Assembly: GCA_964394205.1 (NCBI GenBank)
Contig: CAYMVS010000041.1
Span: 1 to 19,325 of the forward strand
Length of the DNA: 19,325 nucleotides
Direction: 5' to 3'
From: HGM05190 sp964394205
GTDB lineage: Bacteria; Bacteroidota; Bacteroidia; Bacteroidales; Muribaculaceae
Made by a program: the position numbers and the translations under genes. The notes beneath the pieces were generated by a model, which searched no databases, had not been told where the DNA came from, and saw only the letters and a program-made list of their open reading frames with translations. Of the stretch, positions 8,389-16,235 are shown piece by piece. How positions within the stretch are numbered: position 1 is the first letter of the stretch; every line of letters starts with the position of its first letter.

Positions 8389-8992
8389 GGTAAGGATGAC
8401 CTATATACTCGGGGTGGGGGCCGGCCGACAATTCACGGGCCGGTACCCCACCCACTGTTTTACCCGGAGCCACATCACGCGTCACCACCCCACCGGCGCC
8501 AATGCACGCTTGGCTGCCAATCCTGACATCGTCGACTATGCTGACGCCGGGCCCGACATACACCCTTTCGCCAATCACGGCGGCGACACCCGGCACATTA
8601 GAGCCGACAGTGGTAAACTGCCCCATGTTGACATTGTTGCCTATCACCGCGTGTTTATTGATAACAAGCCCCTGACAATGTTGCAGATAAAAACCATATC
8701 CGATCAGTGTTGACGGCGGCACAAACAGCCCGTAGTGCTTTTTGTAATAGCCCAGACGCCATTTTGCCAACAAATACAGCCAACCGCGACGATGCTGCGC
8801 CAGCCTAAACCAGAACGAGAACCCGATGCTCACGCGACTCAGGCCACTGAAAAATATGCGCCACATCGGGTCGCGCCGGCCGTTGTGACGATAACTGTCC
8901 GAACGAATCAACTCAAAGCAGTCGCCATAACACTCGGGGCTCGGCACCTCTATCTCATCGCCGTCACCCACTTTAAAAACGATATGTTTCAT
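8375..8992 (-). CDS. Serine acetyltransferase-like hexapeptide acyltransferase
   Basis: This 205-residue protein (minus strand, ATG at 8992-8990, TGA at 8377-8375) has a helical N-terminal half. A left-handed beta-helix of hexapeptide repeats follows at about 94-186 (STLIGYGFYLQHCQGLVI, HAVIGNNVNMGQ, AAVIGERVYVGPGVSIVD, VRIGSQACIGAGGVVTRDV, then GVPARE). His105 in the QHCQGLVIN segment lies where CysE-type serine acetyltransferases keep their catalytic His. Acetyl transfer from acetyl-CoA to serine, or to a sugar in glycan synthesis, is likely; the exact acceptor cannot be read. An upstream in-frame TTG at 9076 would add 28 residues, but that stretch is AT-rich and unlike coding sequence, so I preferred 8992. 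It converges on the macroglobulin-like gene with a 14-bp overlap of coding ends, leaving no room for a separate terminator. Confidence 0.85.
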   Translation of the reverse strand: MKHIVFKVGDGDEIEVPSPECYGDCFELIRSDSYRHNGRRDPMWRIFFSGLSRVSIGFSFWFRLAQHRRGWLYLLAKWRLGYYKKHYGLFVPPSTLIGYGFYLQHCQGLVINKHAVIGNNVNMGQFTTVGSNVPGVAAVIGERVYVGPGVSIVDDVRIGSQACIGAGGVVTRDVAPGKTVGGVPARELSAGPHPEYIGHPYPISR

Positions 8993-9231
8993 GTCACCAA
9001 AATTAGTAAAAAAAGCCGCTCGCCATCCACAAATAATGTTAAAAAAGTCGCCATAGCCGGGCGCACCGGTTTCCAAATCATGCTGTCTCTCACCAGTTTA
9101 AATCACAGAAAATCAGCAATTACTACAGTAAAGCTGCACCTATCAAGACAACCGGGAGGGCTCAGCTTGTGCATCTTTAAGGCCCACACAACAAAATTTC
9201 TGTTGTAAATGTTTAAATATCGTAAATTGAC
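8993..9231. other. Gene-free flank between the acyltransferase and the RNA locus promoter
   Basis: No convincing ORF lies here in any frame. It is AT-richer than the surrounding genes and should contain the 5' leader and promoter of the minus-strand acyltransferase. TAATTTTG on the minus strand (9005-8998) fits the TAnnTTTG -7 box but lies only 5 nt from the ATG and lacks a well-spaced TTG, so I do not call it as a promoter. Confidence 0.5.
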
Positions 9232-9262
9232 TTGACACAATCGACAAGTTTGCATACCTTTG
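9232..9262 (+). promoter_or_regulatory. Bacteroidota-type promoter of the candidate small RNA
   Basis: TTG at 9232-9234 (within CTTGACA) and TACCTTTG at 9255-9262 are separated by 20 bp, matching the Bacteroidota primary promoter (TTG, 19-21 bp, TAnnTTTG). The predicted start of transcription is about 9267-9269. No gene starts nearby; the next start codon of a real gene is 300 nt away behind a terminator and another promoter. Confidence 0.8.
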
Positions 9263-9267
9263 CAATG

Positions 9268-9507
9268 CACTTATGAGATACACAGCTGTTTTATAAGACA
9301 ACTCGCCCGGCAATCGGTCATTCTCAGAGTATTTCTAACGTAGTCACGTTATGTCGGGCAAAACTGTTGGATGACAACACGTCTTTACGGTCGTGATCCA
9401 AACAAATACCTGAAATTTAATACCAGTCATTATTTGTTCAAATTAGCATTAATTTAAGACGCATGGCTCCCTCGGCTCGTGAAAGAGTATAGGGAGTCAA
9501 TTTTTTT
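9268..9507 (+). ncRNA. Candidate free-standing structured small RNA (~240 nt), family unknown
   Basis: The segment has its own promoter upstream and an intrinsic terminator at its end, and carries no convincing ORF. Local stems are visible: CTTAT 9270-9274 with ATAAG 9293-9297; GCCCGGCA 9305-9312 with TGTCGGGC 9352-9359 (one G-U); TAACGT 9336-9341 with ACGTTA 9346-9351 around AGTC, inside the previous stem; GGAT 9369-9372 with ATCC 9396-9399; AACAAATA 9401-9408 with TATTTGTT 9431-9438. It does not match tmRNA, RNase P or SRP RNA signatures I know. A 6S-like RNA or another Bacteroidales RNA is possible, as is a leader with attenuator, but the next gene has its own promoter. A 28-codon ORF (9371-9457) exists but overlaps the stems. 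Boundaries are inferred. Confidence 0.6.
9465..9507 (+). terminator. Intrinsic terminator of the candidate small RNA
   Basis: GGCTCCCT (9465-9472) pairs with AGGGAGTC (9491-9498) with one G-T wobble. The loop holds a 3-bp CTC/GAG stem, and seven T residues follow at 9501-9507. Confidence 0.8.
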
Positions 9508-9517
9508 CATTTGGGTG

Positions 9518-9548
9518 TTGTCAGTTTTTACAAAATTTTTTACTTTTG
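9518..9548 (+). promoter_or_regulatory. Bacteroidota-type promoter of the heptose/kinase operon
   Basis: TTG at 9518-9520 and TACTTTTG at 9541-9548 are spaced by exactly 20 bp, a very good match to TTG-N19-21-TAnnTTTG. The predicted transcript start near 9553-9555 leaves a leader of about 15 nt before the ATG at 9568. This also argues against starting the protein further upstream. Confidence 0.85.
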
Positions 9549-9567
9549 CAATTGTATATATACAAAA

Positions 9568-10668
9568 ATGGCCATTGCCACACTCCGCAAAATGTCGTCT
9601 ACTCATTATCAAACACTTGTAAGCACACACCTACAAGACCATATTCGGGCCATCTCGTTGATGGAACAGAGCCTGACGCTGATTGCCGGCATAAGTTCGC
9701 TTGCCGGCACAGTGATTGAATGTGTGCAACGCGGAGGAACAATATTTTTGGCCGGAAATGGCGGGTTCGGCTCTATAGCACAACATTTTGCATCTGAACT
9801 GACAGGGAAATTCTCAATCAAACGGCAGCCCGTCGCCGCCATCGCTCTCAATGCCGACAGCACCGCAATCACTTGTATTGCAAACGATTATGGCTTTGAG
9901 CGTGTGTTTGCCCGTCAGCTTGTCGCCGCCCGTGAGGGTGACCTGTTCATCGGCATGAGCTCGTCGGGGAGGTCAAAAAACATCCTTGAAGCCATCTATG
10001 CCGCGCGCGACCGCAAGGTAAAGACAGTCGCGCTGACGGGTGATTCTCCCGTAGAGGCTGCCGACATCTCGCTGTCGTTACCGGGAGGCAACACGGCTAT
10101 CAATCAGGAAATCGGACTGCTCGTTTGCCACGCCCTGTGCAGATGCATAGATGAGACGCTTTCACAGACGAGCGACCGCAACGTCTGGCAGCAGGCCCTC
10201 GGTCTTGCTGCCGCCAACCGTGCCGACACGCTGCTTCTTGACCGCGACGGGGTGATCAACCGGTTGATTCCCAACGGGTATGTCTTAACGCCCGACCAGC
10301 TGCACATCAACGCCGACCTGTTGTCGATGTGTGGCCCGCTCGCCGCGGCTTTCAAGCATATCTTTGTGGTTACCAATCAGAAATGTGTCGGCAAGGGACT
10401 TCTGTCGCCCGAGGGGCTCGAGAAAATCCATCAGGCGATGACCGAGCGCATCGAGCAGGCCGGCGGCCGCATCGACGCTATCTATTGCAGCACCGACGCC
10501 GACCCCGGGTCGACCATGAGCAAGCCCGCAACCGGCCTTGCCGACTGTATCGCCATTGACTATCCCGAGATTGACTTTGCCCGGGCAGTGATGGTTGGCG
10601 ACAGTGCCGGCGACCGACTGTTTGCCGAGCGCATCGGCGCCAAATACCTAAATCACAACGCCCTATGA
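9568..10668 (+). CDS. GmhA-GmhB fusion: heptose-7-P isomerase and heptose-1,7-bisphosphate phosphatase
   Basis: This 366-residue fusion carries two steps of ADP-heptose synthesis. Residues ~15-200 are a SIS-domain sedoheptulose-7-phosphate isomerase: GNGGFGSIAQHF at 63-74, Glu77 in SELTGKF, NDYGFERVF, SSSGRSKN and His188 in VCHALC, matching the catalytic Glu and His of GmhA. Residues ~219-366 are a HAD phosphatase: nucleophile and acid D225/D227 in LLLDRDGVIN, VVTNQ, Lys319 and VGDSAGD at 343-349. The GmhB zinc loop (CxH...CxCRKP) is reduced to one Cys (C307) and MSKP, so zinc is probably not bound. ATG 9568 fits the promoter; ATG 9592 is an alternative. The frame is open to 9511, but those codons lie upstream of the predicted transcript start. 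The stop overlaps the next start (ATGA). Confidence 0.9.
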   Translation: MAIATLRKMSSTHYQTLVSTHLQDHIRAISLMEQSLTLIAGISSLAGTVIECVQRGGTIFLAGNGGFGSIAQHFASELTGKFSIKRQPVAAIALNADSTAITCIANDYGFERVFARQLVAAREGDLFIGMSSSGRSKNILEAIYAARDRKVKTVALTGDSPVEAADISLSLPGGNTAINQEIGLLVCHALCRCIDETLSQTSDRNVWQQALGLAAANRADTLLLDRDGVINRLIPNGYVLTPDQLHINADLLSMCGPLAAAFKHIFVVTNQKCVGKGLLSPEGLEKIHQAMTERIEQAGGRIDAIYCSTDADPGSTMSKPATGLADCIAIDYPEIDFARAVMVGDSAGDRLFAERIGAKYLNHNAL

Positions 10669-12002
10669 CGAGAACGAAGAAACAGCGCATACTCGTCATC
10701 GGCGATCTGATGCTCGATTGTCAATGTTATGGCTCGGTCGAGCGCCACGCGCCCGAGGCAGCGTGTCCCGTCTTCAGCGTCGGGCACACCGACACCCGCC
10801 CGGGCGGAGCCGCCAATGTCGCCACCATGCTCGCTCAGCTTGGCAACATTGTGACTGTGGCCGGTGTGACCGGCAATGACCCTGAGGGTCATACCCTTAT
10901 CTCCCACCTCGAGCAGAATAAAATCGACACCTCGGCGGTGACAGTCGACACGAAAGGACACACAACGGTCAAAAAACGTCTTTTTGATGGCTCGGGGAGA
11001 ATGATGATGCGCGTCGACCGCGACCGCAATGCCGGCACGCCCGACGTTGACGCGATTATTGGCGCGCTGACCGACGTCGATGTGGTCGTCTTGTCGGACT
11101 ACGACAAAGGGGCTATAACCACAGCTCTTGCCCGCCGGGTGATTGACGAGTGCAATCACCTCGACATCCCCGTTGTTGCCGATGTCAAAACCGCTGACAC
11201 AGAACGCTATCGGGGCGCCACCGTAATCAAGGGGACAGAGAAAGAGATGGCCACATTCACCTCTCCCCTGCCGATGGAGGCACGCGCGTTGGTGACCACG
11301 CTCGGCGACCGCGGTTTAATTGTCGTCGACAGCAATGGCGTCACCACCCAAATCACCCCTACCCCGGTAAAATCACAGGCGCTGAGTGCCGCAGGAGCCG
11401 GCGACCTGCTGACCGCCCTTATTGCCGACGGCATCGTGACAACGCCCCTTGACGAGCTGCTGCACGCCGGGGTTGAAAAAATTGCCCGCACGATGAAATC
11501 GCCGGGAGTAATTGAGGTCAACGCGTTGACCATGACCTCATTGACCAGCAAAGCCGTTGACCTCGAGACCATTATCACCAAGCGCCCCAATGGCCGGATG
11601 GTGTTTACCAACGGCTGCTTTGACCTGCTTCACCCGGGCCACGAGCACCTGCTGAGGCAGGCCTCACAAAAAGGGGACTATCTCGTGGTCGGGCTCAACA
11701 GCGACGCCTCAATCACACGTCTCAAAGGTGATGGGCGACCGGTCGACAATCTTGAGCGACGGGTCGAGGCTCTAAGCCGCCAGCCGTGGGTTGACCTCAT
11801 CATCACCTTTGACACCGACACCCCCGCGCTCCTGATCGCCGCCCTCAACCCCGACGTGCTTGTCAAAGGGGGCGACTACACCGTCGACACCATTGTAGGT
11901 GCCACCGACGTCATTTCACGCGGCGGGAGGGTTGAGATCATCCCCTTGCTTCAAGGCCACTCCACAACATCAATCATAAACCGACAGCACCATGGCAGAT
12001 AA
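10665..12002 (+). CDS. hldE: Bifunctional heptose-7-P kinase / heptose-1-P adenylyltransferase
   Basis: At 445 residues this is slightly shorter than E. coli HldE (477). The N-terminal PfkB/ribokinase-type kinase (about 1-300) phosphorylates C1 of heptose 7-phosphate: GGAANVA at 47-53, SDYDKGA at 144-150 and the catalytic GAGD at 244-247 (followed by LLTA instead of the usual T). The C-terminal nucleotidyltransferase (about 310-445) forms ADP-D-glycero-heptose: VFTNGCFDLLHPGH with the HxGH motif at 323-326, then VGLNSDASI, LNPDVLVKGGDY and GHSTTSI. The fused phosphatase of the preceding gene acts between these two steps. The start overlaps the gmhA-gmhB stop by 4 nt and the end overlaps hldD by 11 nt, so translation is probably coupled. 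Confidence 0.93.
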   Translation: MTRTKKQRILVIGDLMLDCQCYGSVERHAPEAACPVFSVGHTDTRPGGAANVATMLAQLGNIVTVAGVTGNDPEGHTLISHLEQNKIDTSAVTVDTKGHTTVKKRLFDGSGRMMMRVDRDRNAGTPDVDAIIGALTDVDVVVLSDYDKGAITTALARRVIDECNHLDIPVVADVKTADTERYRGATVIKGTEKEMATFTSPLPMEARALVTTLGDRGLIVVDSNGVTTQITPTPVKSQALSAAGAGDLLTALIADGIVTTPLDELLHAGVEKIARTMKSPGVIEVNALTMTSLTSKAVDLETIITKRPNGRMVFTNGCFDLLHPGHEHLLRQASQKGDYLVVGLNSDASITRLKGDGRPVDNLERRVEALSRQPWVDLIITFDTDTPALLIAALNPDVLVKGGDYTVDTIVGATDVISRGGRVEIIPLLQGHSTTSIINRQHHGR

Positions 12003-12987
12003 AGAGAAGACAATCATCGTGACCGGTGGTGCCGGGTTTATCGGGTCGTGCCTCGTGGCGGGACTTGAGGAGAGGGGCTACAACAACATCATTGTGGTCG
12101 ACAGTTTTGCCGACGCTCCCCTGAAATGGCACAATTTGGCCCATCGCCGCCACGGCATCAGGCTGCAACCGATAGGGCGCACTGTCGATCTCATCAAGGA
12201 TAATGCAGAAGAGATAGCAGCCGTGGTCCATTTAGGAGCCATCTCGGCAACCACGGCAACCGACGTCGATACCCTTGTCGAGCTCAACACGCTTGAAACG
12301 TGCAACATAGTCAAGGAGTGTGTAGAGCGCGACATTCCTGTGCTATACGCCTCGAGCGCGTCGGCCTACGGCGACGGCAGTCAAGGCATGAAAGAGGAGG
12401 CCGCTTTCAGGTCGACGCCGCTCAACCCCTACGCCTGGAGCAAGATCAACGCCGACCGCCTGATTTTTGGCGACACAATCGACACCGACCGCGCCGTGGT
12501 GGCTCTACGCTTCTTTAATGTCTACGGCCCCAACGAGTATCACAAAGGGTCACAGAGCAGTGTCGTGCCGCGCTTTTACAGTCAGCTCACCCGCGAGGGG
12601 ATGATCAATCTCTTCAGCTCGGGGCGCGACGATGTGGCCGACGGCGAGCAACGGCGCGACTTTGTGTGGGTCGACGACGTTGTCAAGGTCATCATCAGCT
12701 TTGTCGAGCAAGGGTGCCGTCCCGGCGGCATCTACAATGTGGGCACCGGCCATGCCCGCTCGTTCAACGACATGGCACAAGCCATCGGCGCCGCTACCGG
12801 ATGCCTGCCGTTCATCAACTACATCCCGATGCCCGACAACCTTGCCGAGCATTACCAATATCACACCTGCAGCGAGGGCAACCGTCTCAAGTCGCGGGCA
12901 AAAATAACCATCGACTTCACGCCCCTCGAGGCCGGAGTAGACAAGTATATAACCAAATATTTAAGACAACCCGATAAATATCGATAA
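11992..12987 (+). CDS. hldD: ADP-L-glycero-D-manno-heptose-6-epimerase
   Basis: This 331-residue short-chain dehydrogenase/epimerase turns ADP-D-glycero-heptose into ADP-L-glycero-heptose, the donor for heptose in surface glycans. The NAD(P)-binding loop is TGGAGFIGS (11-19). The catalytic triad region shows SSASAYG (121-127) and YxxxK as Y147 and K151 in NPYAWSK. Family-typical ALRFFNVYGPNEYHKG and RRDFVWVDDVV are present. E. coli HldD is about 310 residues, so the length is normal. It completes the pathway started by the two preceding genes. The next gene, a PP2C phosphatase, starts only 5 nt after the stop, so heptose synthesis and the signalling genes very likely share a transcript. Confidence 0.93.
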   Translation: MADKEKTIIVTGGAGFIGSCLVAGLEERGYNNIIVVDSFADAPLKWHNLAHRRHGIRLQPIGRTVDLIKDNAEEIAAVVHLGAISATTATDVDTLVELNTLETCNIVKECVERDIPVLYASSASAYGDGSQGMKEEAAFRSTPLNPYAWSKINADRLIFGDTIDTDRAVVALRFFNVYGPNEYHKGSQSSVVPRFYSQLTREGMINLFSSGRDDVADGEQRRDFVWVDDVVKVIISFVEQGCRPGGIYNVGTGHARSFNDMAQAIGAATGCLPFINYIPMPDNLAEHYQYHTCSEGNRLKSRAKITIDFTPLEAGVDKYITKYLRQPDKYR

Positions 12988-12992
12988 CAACA

Positions 12993-14597
12993 ATGAGCCA
13001 AATCTCCTTTTATGTCGCATCGCGATGCGAAAAAGCCGGACGCAAAGCCAATCAGGACGCCGTTTTGGTGTGTCCCGATGTCGCAAACCTGCCCGACGAT
13101 GCCTTCACCGCGAGCATTGATCTGGGAACACTCTACAACCAGCCGGCGGCCGGCACCCTACTTGTGGTTGCCGACGGCATGGGTGGAATGAATGCCGGAG
13201 AGAAAGCCTCCGAGTTGGTCATCAACGGTATCGTCAATGCCTTTTCACGCGTGACCGAGAAAGAGATTTCCAACACCACGGCGGCCACCCGCTTTATGGT
13301 CGAGGCCGTGGTTCATGCCGATACAAAAATAAAGGAGTATGCCCGGCAACACCCCGAGACCCGCGGCATGGGCAGCACGGTGGCCATGGTGTGGCTGCTC
13401 GGCGACAACGCCCTGTGTCTGTGGTGTGGCGACAGCCGCATCTATCGGTTCAACCCGGCCAACGGCATCGTTCGCCTCAGCCACGACCACAGCTATGTCC
13501 AGTCACTGGTCGACACCGGCAAGATTGACCCCGAGGATGCCTTTGACCACCCCGACACCAACATCATCACCCGCTCGCTTGGCGACAGCGGCGAGACCGT
13601 GCGCCCCGACACCGCCATCTACAAGATACACAATGGCGACATCTTCCTGCTGTGTAGCGACGGCCTGAGCGGGCTCATCCCCGACCCGCAGCTGGGCGAC
13701 ATACTGCGGGCCAACTCCACGTCGGTCAGCAGTGCCCTCAAGGCATTCTGGGAGACCGGCGAGCGCCAGCATTTCACCGACAACTGCACCATCATCCTGT
13801 GCAACATAGCGGCCGGCGGCCTTCCCCCAACAAGCGAGCTCAACGGTTATCCCGACCCCGTGCCACCCAAGCGCAAACGGGTCGATCATCAACCTAAAGA
13901 GGGAGCGGCACAAAAACAGGCCCGTCAGAACACCTCGTTCATCACAGACGCCGAGCTTGAGGCTCAGGCCCAAGCCCAGGCCGCCATGCAAGCCACGAAA
14001 GACCGGCAGAAAGCCGAGGCTGCAAAAAAACGCAACTGGGCCATTCTGGCTGTTGTGTGTGTGATTATCGTGACCTGTGTCTGGATATTCCTCCCCTATC
14101 TCTATCCTGACAAGGGTCCGACTCCCGTAAACAGCGGGCGCACGGTTGTCGAGGGTACGATAGACCCCAACGATGGCGACACACATCAGACGCCCCCTAA
14201 ATCGTCGCGACCCGAAAGCGCCCCCGGCAACCGGGCTCCCGCAAATCGTGAGGCCAAAGAGACCGACCACTCCAACGCCGAGTCAGAGTCATCGTCGGCC
14301 GTACCCGAGTCGTTCTACGATAATCTCAACCACCTGACCCGTCAACTCGGCAATGTGAACAAAATCATCAAGTCGGGCACTTTGACCGAAGAAACAAAGG
14401 CCACGCTCGAAGCCTTTGTCAAAAATGTCAACGATCTGTTGAAAGAATATAACAAGAACCAATATGCCCTTGACCAAAAAGACGGCAACGCGCTGATGAA
14501 ACTGAACAACGCCGCTCAGGATGCCGACACATATATAAAGAGGACAAGAATCGGGAATAAGCCGAAAGCACCCCAAAATGGCACCATAAGGGTGTAG
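12993..14597 (+). CDS. Membrane-anchored PP2C-type Ser/Thr protein phosphatase
   Basis: This 534-residue protein has a PP2C catalytic domain at about 5-272. The metal-binding residues are present: D22 (KANQDA), D61-G62 (VVADGMGGMNAGE), D223 (LLCSDGLSGL) and D263-N264 (TDNCTIILC). MGSTVAMVWL and CGDSRIYRF are also typical. A proline/lysine and Ala-Gln-rich linker (about 280-347) leads to one membrane span (about 349-369, WAILAVVCVIIVTCVWIFL). A Ser/Pro-rich stalk and a helical domain of about 95 residues at the C terminus follow outside the membrane. That end domain resembles the one in the next kinase (compare LEAFVKNVNDLL with REFVKNYNYL). It likely removes phosphate from targets of the two kinases encoded next; the first kinase starts 4 nt after its stop. 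Confidence 0.92.
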   Translation: MSQISFYVASRCEKAGRKANQDAVLVCPDVANLPDDAFTASIDLGTLYNQPAAGTLLVVADGMGGMNAGEKASELVINGIVNAFSRVTEKEISNTTAATRFMVEAVVHADTKIKEYARQHPETRGMGSTVAMVWLLGDNALCLWCGDSRIYRFNPANGIVRLSHDHSYVQSLVDTGKIDPEDAFDHPDTNIITRSLGDSGETVRPDTAIYKIHNGDIFLLCSDGLSGLIPDPQLGDILRANSTSVSSALKAFWETGERQHFTDNCTIILCNIAAGGLPPTSELNGYPDPVPPKRKRVDHQPKEGAAQKQARQNTSFITDAELEAQAQAQAAMQATKDRQKAEAAKKRNWAILAVVCVIIVTCVWIFLPYLYPDKGPTPVNSGRTVVEGTIDPNDGDTHQTPPKSSRPESAPGNRAPANREAKETDHSNAESESSSAVPESFYDNLNHLTRQLGNVNKIIKSGTLTEETKATLEAFVKNVNDLLKEYNKNQYALDQKDGNALMKLNNAAQDADTYIKRTRIGNKPKAPQNGTIRV

Positions 14598-14601
14598 AGT
14601 C

Positions 14602-16167
14602 ATGGAATCATCTGAAGAAACTGAGACAACAATGACACAGCAGATACATAAATTGAAAGTCGGCGACCTGTTTGACGGGCGCTATGAGCTGCAAAAAATC
14701 ATCGGCATTGGAGGCTTTGCCGAGGTTTGGCGCGCGATAGACGTTGTCACCGGTGTCACCAAAGCCATCAAGGTCTATGCCAGTCTTGACGATGAGGCGT
14801 TCAAGGATCTCGCCGCCGAGTATGCCTGCATGGAGGGCATCAACCACCCGGGGCTGCTCCACGCCGACCACTTTGACCGCTGGGGCAACATGCCTTACCT
14901 GACAATGAAATATTGTGGCGGAGGCAGCCTGTTGCACAACGTCGGCAACACCAACACCGAGCAACTGCTCGACATAATCCACGACATCGCCGACGCCCTC
15001 GCCTATCTTCATGACAACGGGATGGTTCACCAAGACATCAAGCCGGCCAACATATTGGTTGACTTTCGCGGCGAGAAAATCAACTATCTGCTGAGCGACT
15101 TCGGCATCAGCGCAAAGAGCCGCAATCATCTGACAAAGAGCGTCCGCAGCAACAACATTGACAACAAAGTGGCGATGACCGAGGCCTACGCGCCCCCCGA
15201 GAAGTTCTCGCCCAAGCGCGCCGAGCGTCAGCCCCACCCCAAGGGCGACATCTTCTCGCTGGGCATAACCATCTATGAGCTCGCCACCGGCAAGCTGCCG
15301 TTTGACAACCTGTCGACCGGCCGCGAGATGCTTTACAACAACGTTCAGGTCGAGCTGTCACAGGTTCACGACCCGGTGATACGCGAGTTTATCAGACGAT
15401 GCATAGACCCGGTGCGCGACAAACGCCCCGCCGCGTCCGAGATAGGCTCGGTGCTTGAAGAGATAAGCCGCCGTCCGACCCCTCCGGCCACCCCCGGCGG
15501 CAACAAGACGGTCTATCTCACCGACGCCGACCTCAAAAAGAAGTCCACATCATCGGCCGACCCCAAAAGTATCAGCAGAAACTCCAACAAGGCCACCGTC
15601 TCTATGAGCGAGCAAGACCTGCGTGGCAGCTTTGGCTCAAAAGGGGGATGGTTTGGCTCGCTGACCAACGGCATGAAGCTGACAATTCTCGGTATAGGCA
15701 TCTTTGTGGTTGCCTTAGTTGTGCTGTTTGTCGGCAACAAGCTGCTGAACAACAGCAAGACAGCAGCCCATGATACAACCGCGGCACAGGAGGCTCCCAT
15801 CGTGCAGGCAAGCGATGGCCTGGTTGCTCTCGACAAAGCCGACATCGACTACTCGATGATAAACACCCACTATGCCGAGGTGCTCAACTCGACCATACTG
15901 TCGATGGACAACATGAGACCACTCATAAAACAGGCACCCACATTCTCGGGTATGACCGACAGTGAGAAATCGGCCGTCAGAGAGTTTGTCAAAAACTACA
16001 ATTACCTCACCACCAACTGTATTAACAACGCCTATCCCCCAAAGGATGTCGGTGAAGATCATGTCAAAAACCCGAAGATTACCGATAAATTGGGGCGCAT
16101 GGAGGTCATCTACGACAACATAAAGCGCAAATATGCGGCCGAGTGGGCCGAGATCAACAGTCGGTAG
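14602..16167 (+). CDS. Membrane Ser/Thr protein kinase 1 (Hanks type)
   Basis: This is a 521-residue kinase. The catalytic domain spans about 20-290: glycine loop GIGGFAEV (35-42), Lys57 in AIKVY, Glu73 of helix C, catalytic loop HQDIKPAN (143-150; Gln replaces the Arg of HRD), DFG 166-168, APPE at 197-200 and GDIFSLG. The kinase therefore looks active, but without the HRD arginine that links the loop to a phosphorylated activation segment. A juxtamembrane stretch (about 300-350) holds two similar motifs, NKTVYLTDADL and NKATVSMSEQDL. A single span at about 360-380 (LTILGIGIFVVALVVLFVG) leads to a ~100-residue helical extracytoplasmic domain related to that of the PP2C upstream. ATG 14602 follows the PP2C stop by 4 nt; ATG 14632 (MTQQIHKLK) is an equally plausible start. 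Confidence 0.93.
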   Translation: MESSEETETTMTQQIHKLKVGDLFDGRYELQKIIGIGGFAEVWRAIDVVTGVTKAIKVYASLDDEAFKDLAAEYACMEGINHPGLLHADHFDRWGNMPYLTMKYCGGGSLLHNVGNTNTEQLLDIIHDIADALAYLHDNGMVHQDIKPANILVDFRGEKINYLLSDFGISAKSRNHLTKSVRSNNIDNKVAMTEAYAPPEKFSPKRAERQPHPKGDIFSLGITIYELATGKLPFDNLSTGREMLYNNVQVELSQVHDPVIREFIRRCIDPVRDKRPAASEIGSVLEEISRRPTPPATPGGNKTVYLTDADLKKKSTSSADPKSISRNSNKATVSMSEQDLRGSFGSKGGWFGSLTNGMKLTILGIGIFVVALVVLFVGNKLLNNSKTAAHDTTAAQEAPIVQASDGLVALDKADIDYSMINTHYAEVLNSTILSMDNMRPLIKQAPTFSGMTDSEKSAVREFVKNYNYLTTNCINNAYPPKDVGEDHVKNPKITDKLGRMEVIYDNIKRKYAAEWAEINSR

Positions 16168-16235
16168 ACGTCAACCCGATCAAAACAGATAAACCAAAAC
16201 AGAAACAATAATAACTACTACAATAAGAATCAATC

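Noticed and set aside
8998..9005. TAATTTTG on the minus strand as promoter of the acyltransferase
   Set aside because: It is only 5 nt from the ATG and has no TTG at 19-21 bp spacing.
8735..9208. Plus-strand ORF (157 codons) opposite the acyltransferase
   Set aside because: It is antisense to a gene with clear hexapeptide repeats. The part past 9000 is AT-rich non-coding sequence with no recognisable motif.
9511..9567. Upstream extension of GmhA-GmhB to a GTG/TTG-type start
   Set aside because: The extra 19 codons overlap the promoter elements (9518-9548), so they would lie before the predicted transcript start.
13503..14270. Long minus-strand ORF (255 codons) opposite the PP2C gene
   Set aside because: It lies wholly antisense to a gene with clear PP2C motifs, has no domain I recognise, and is expected from the GC-rich codon pattern.
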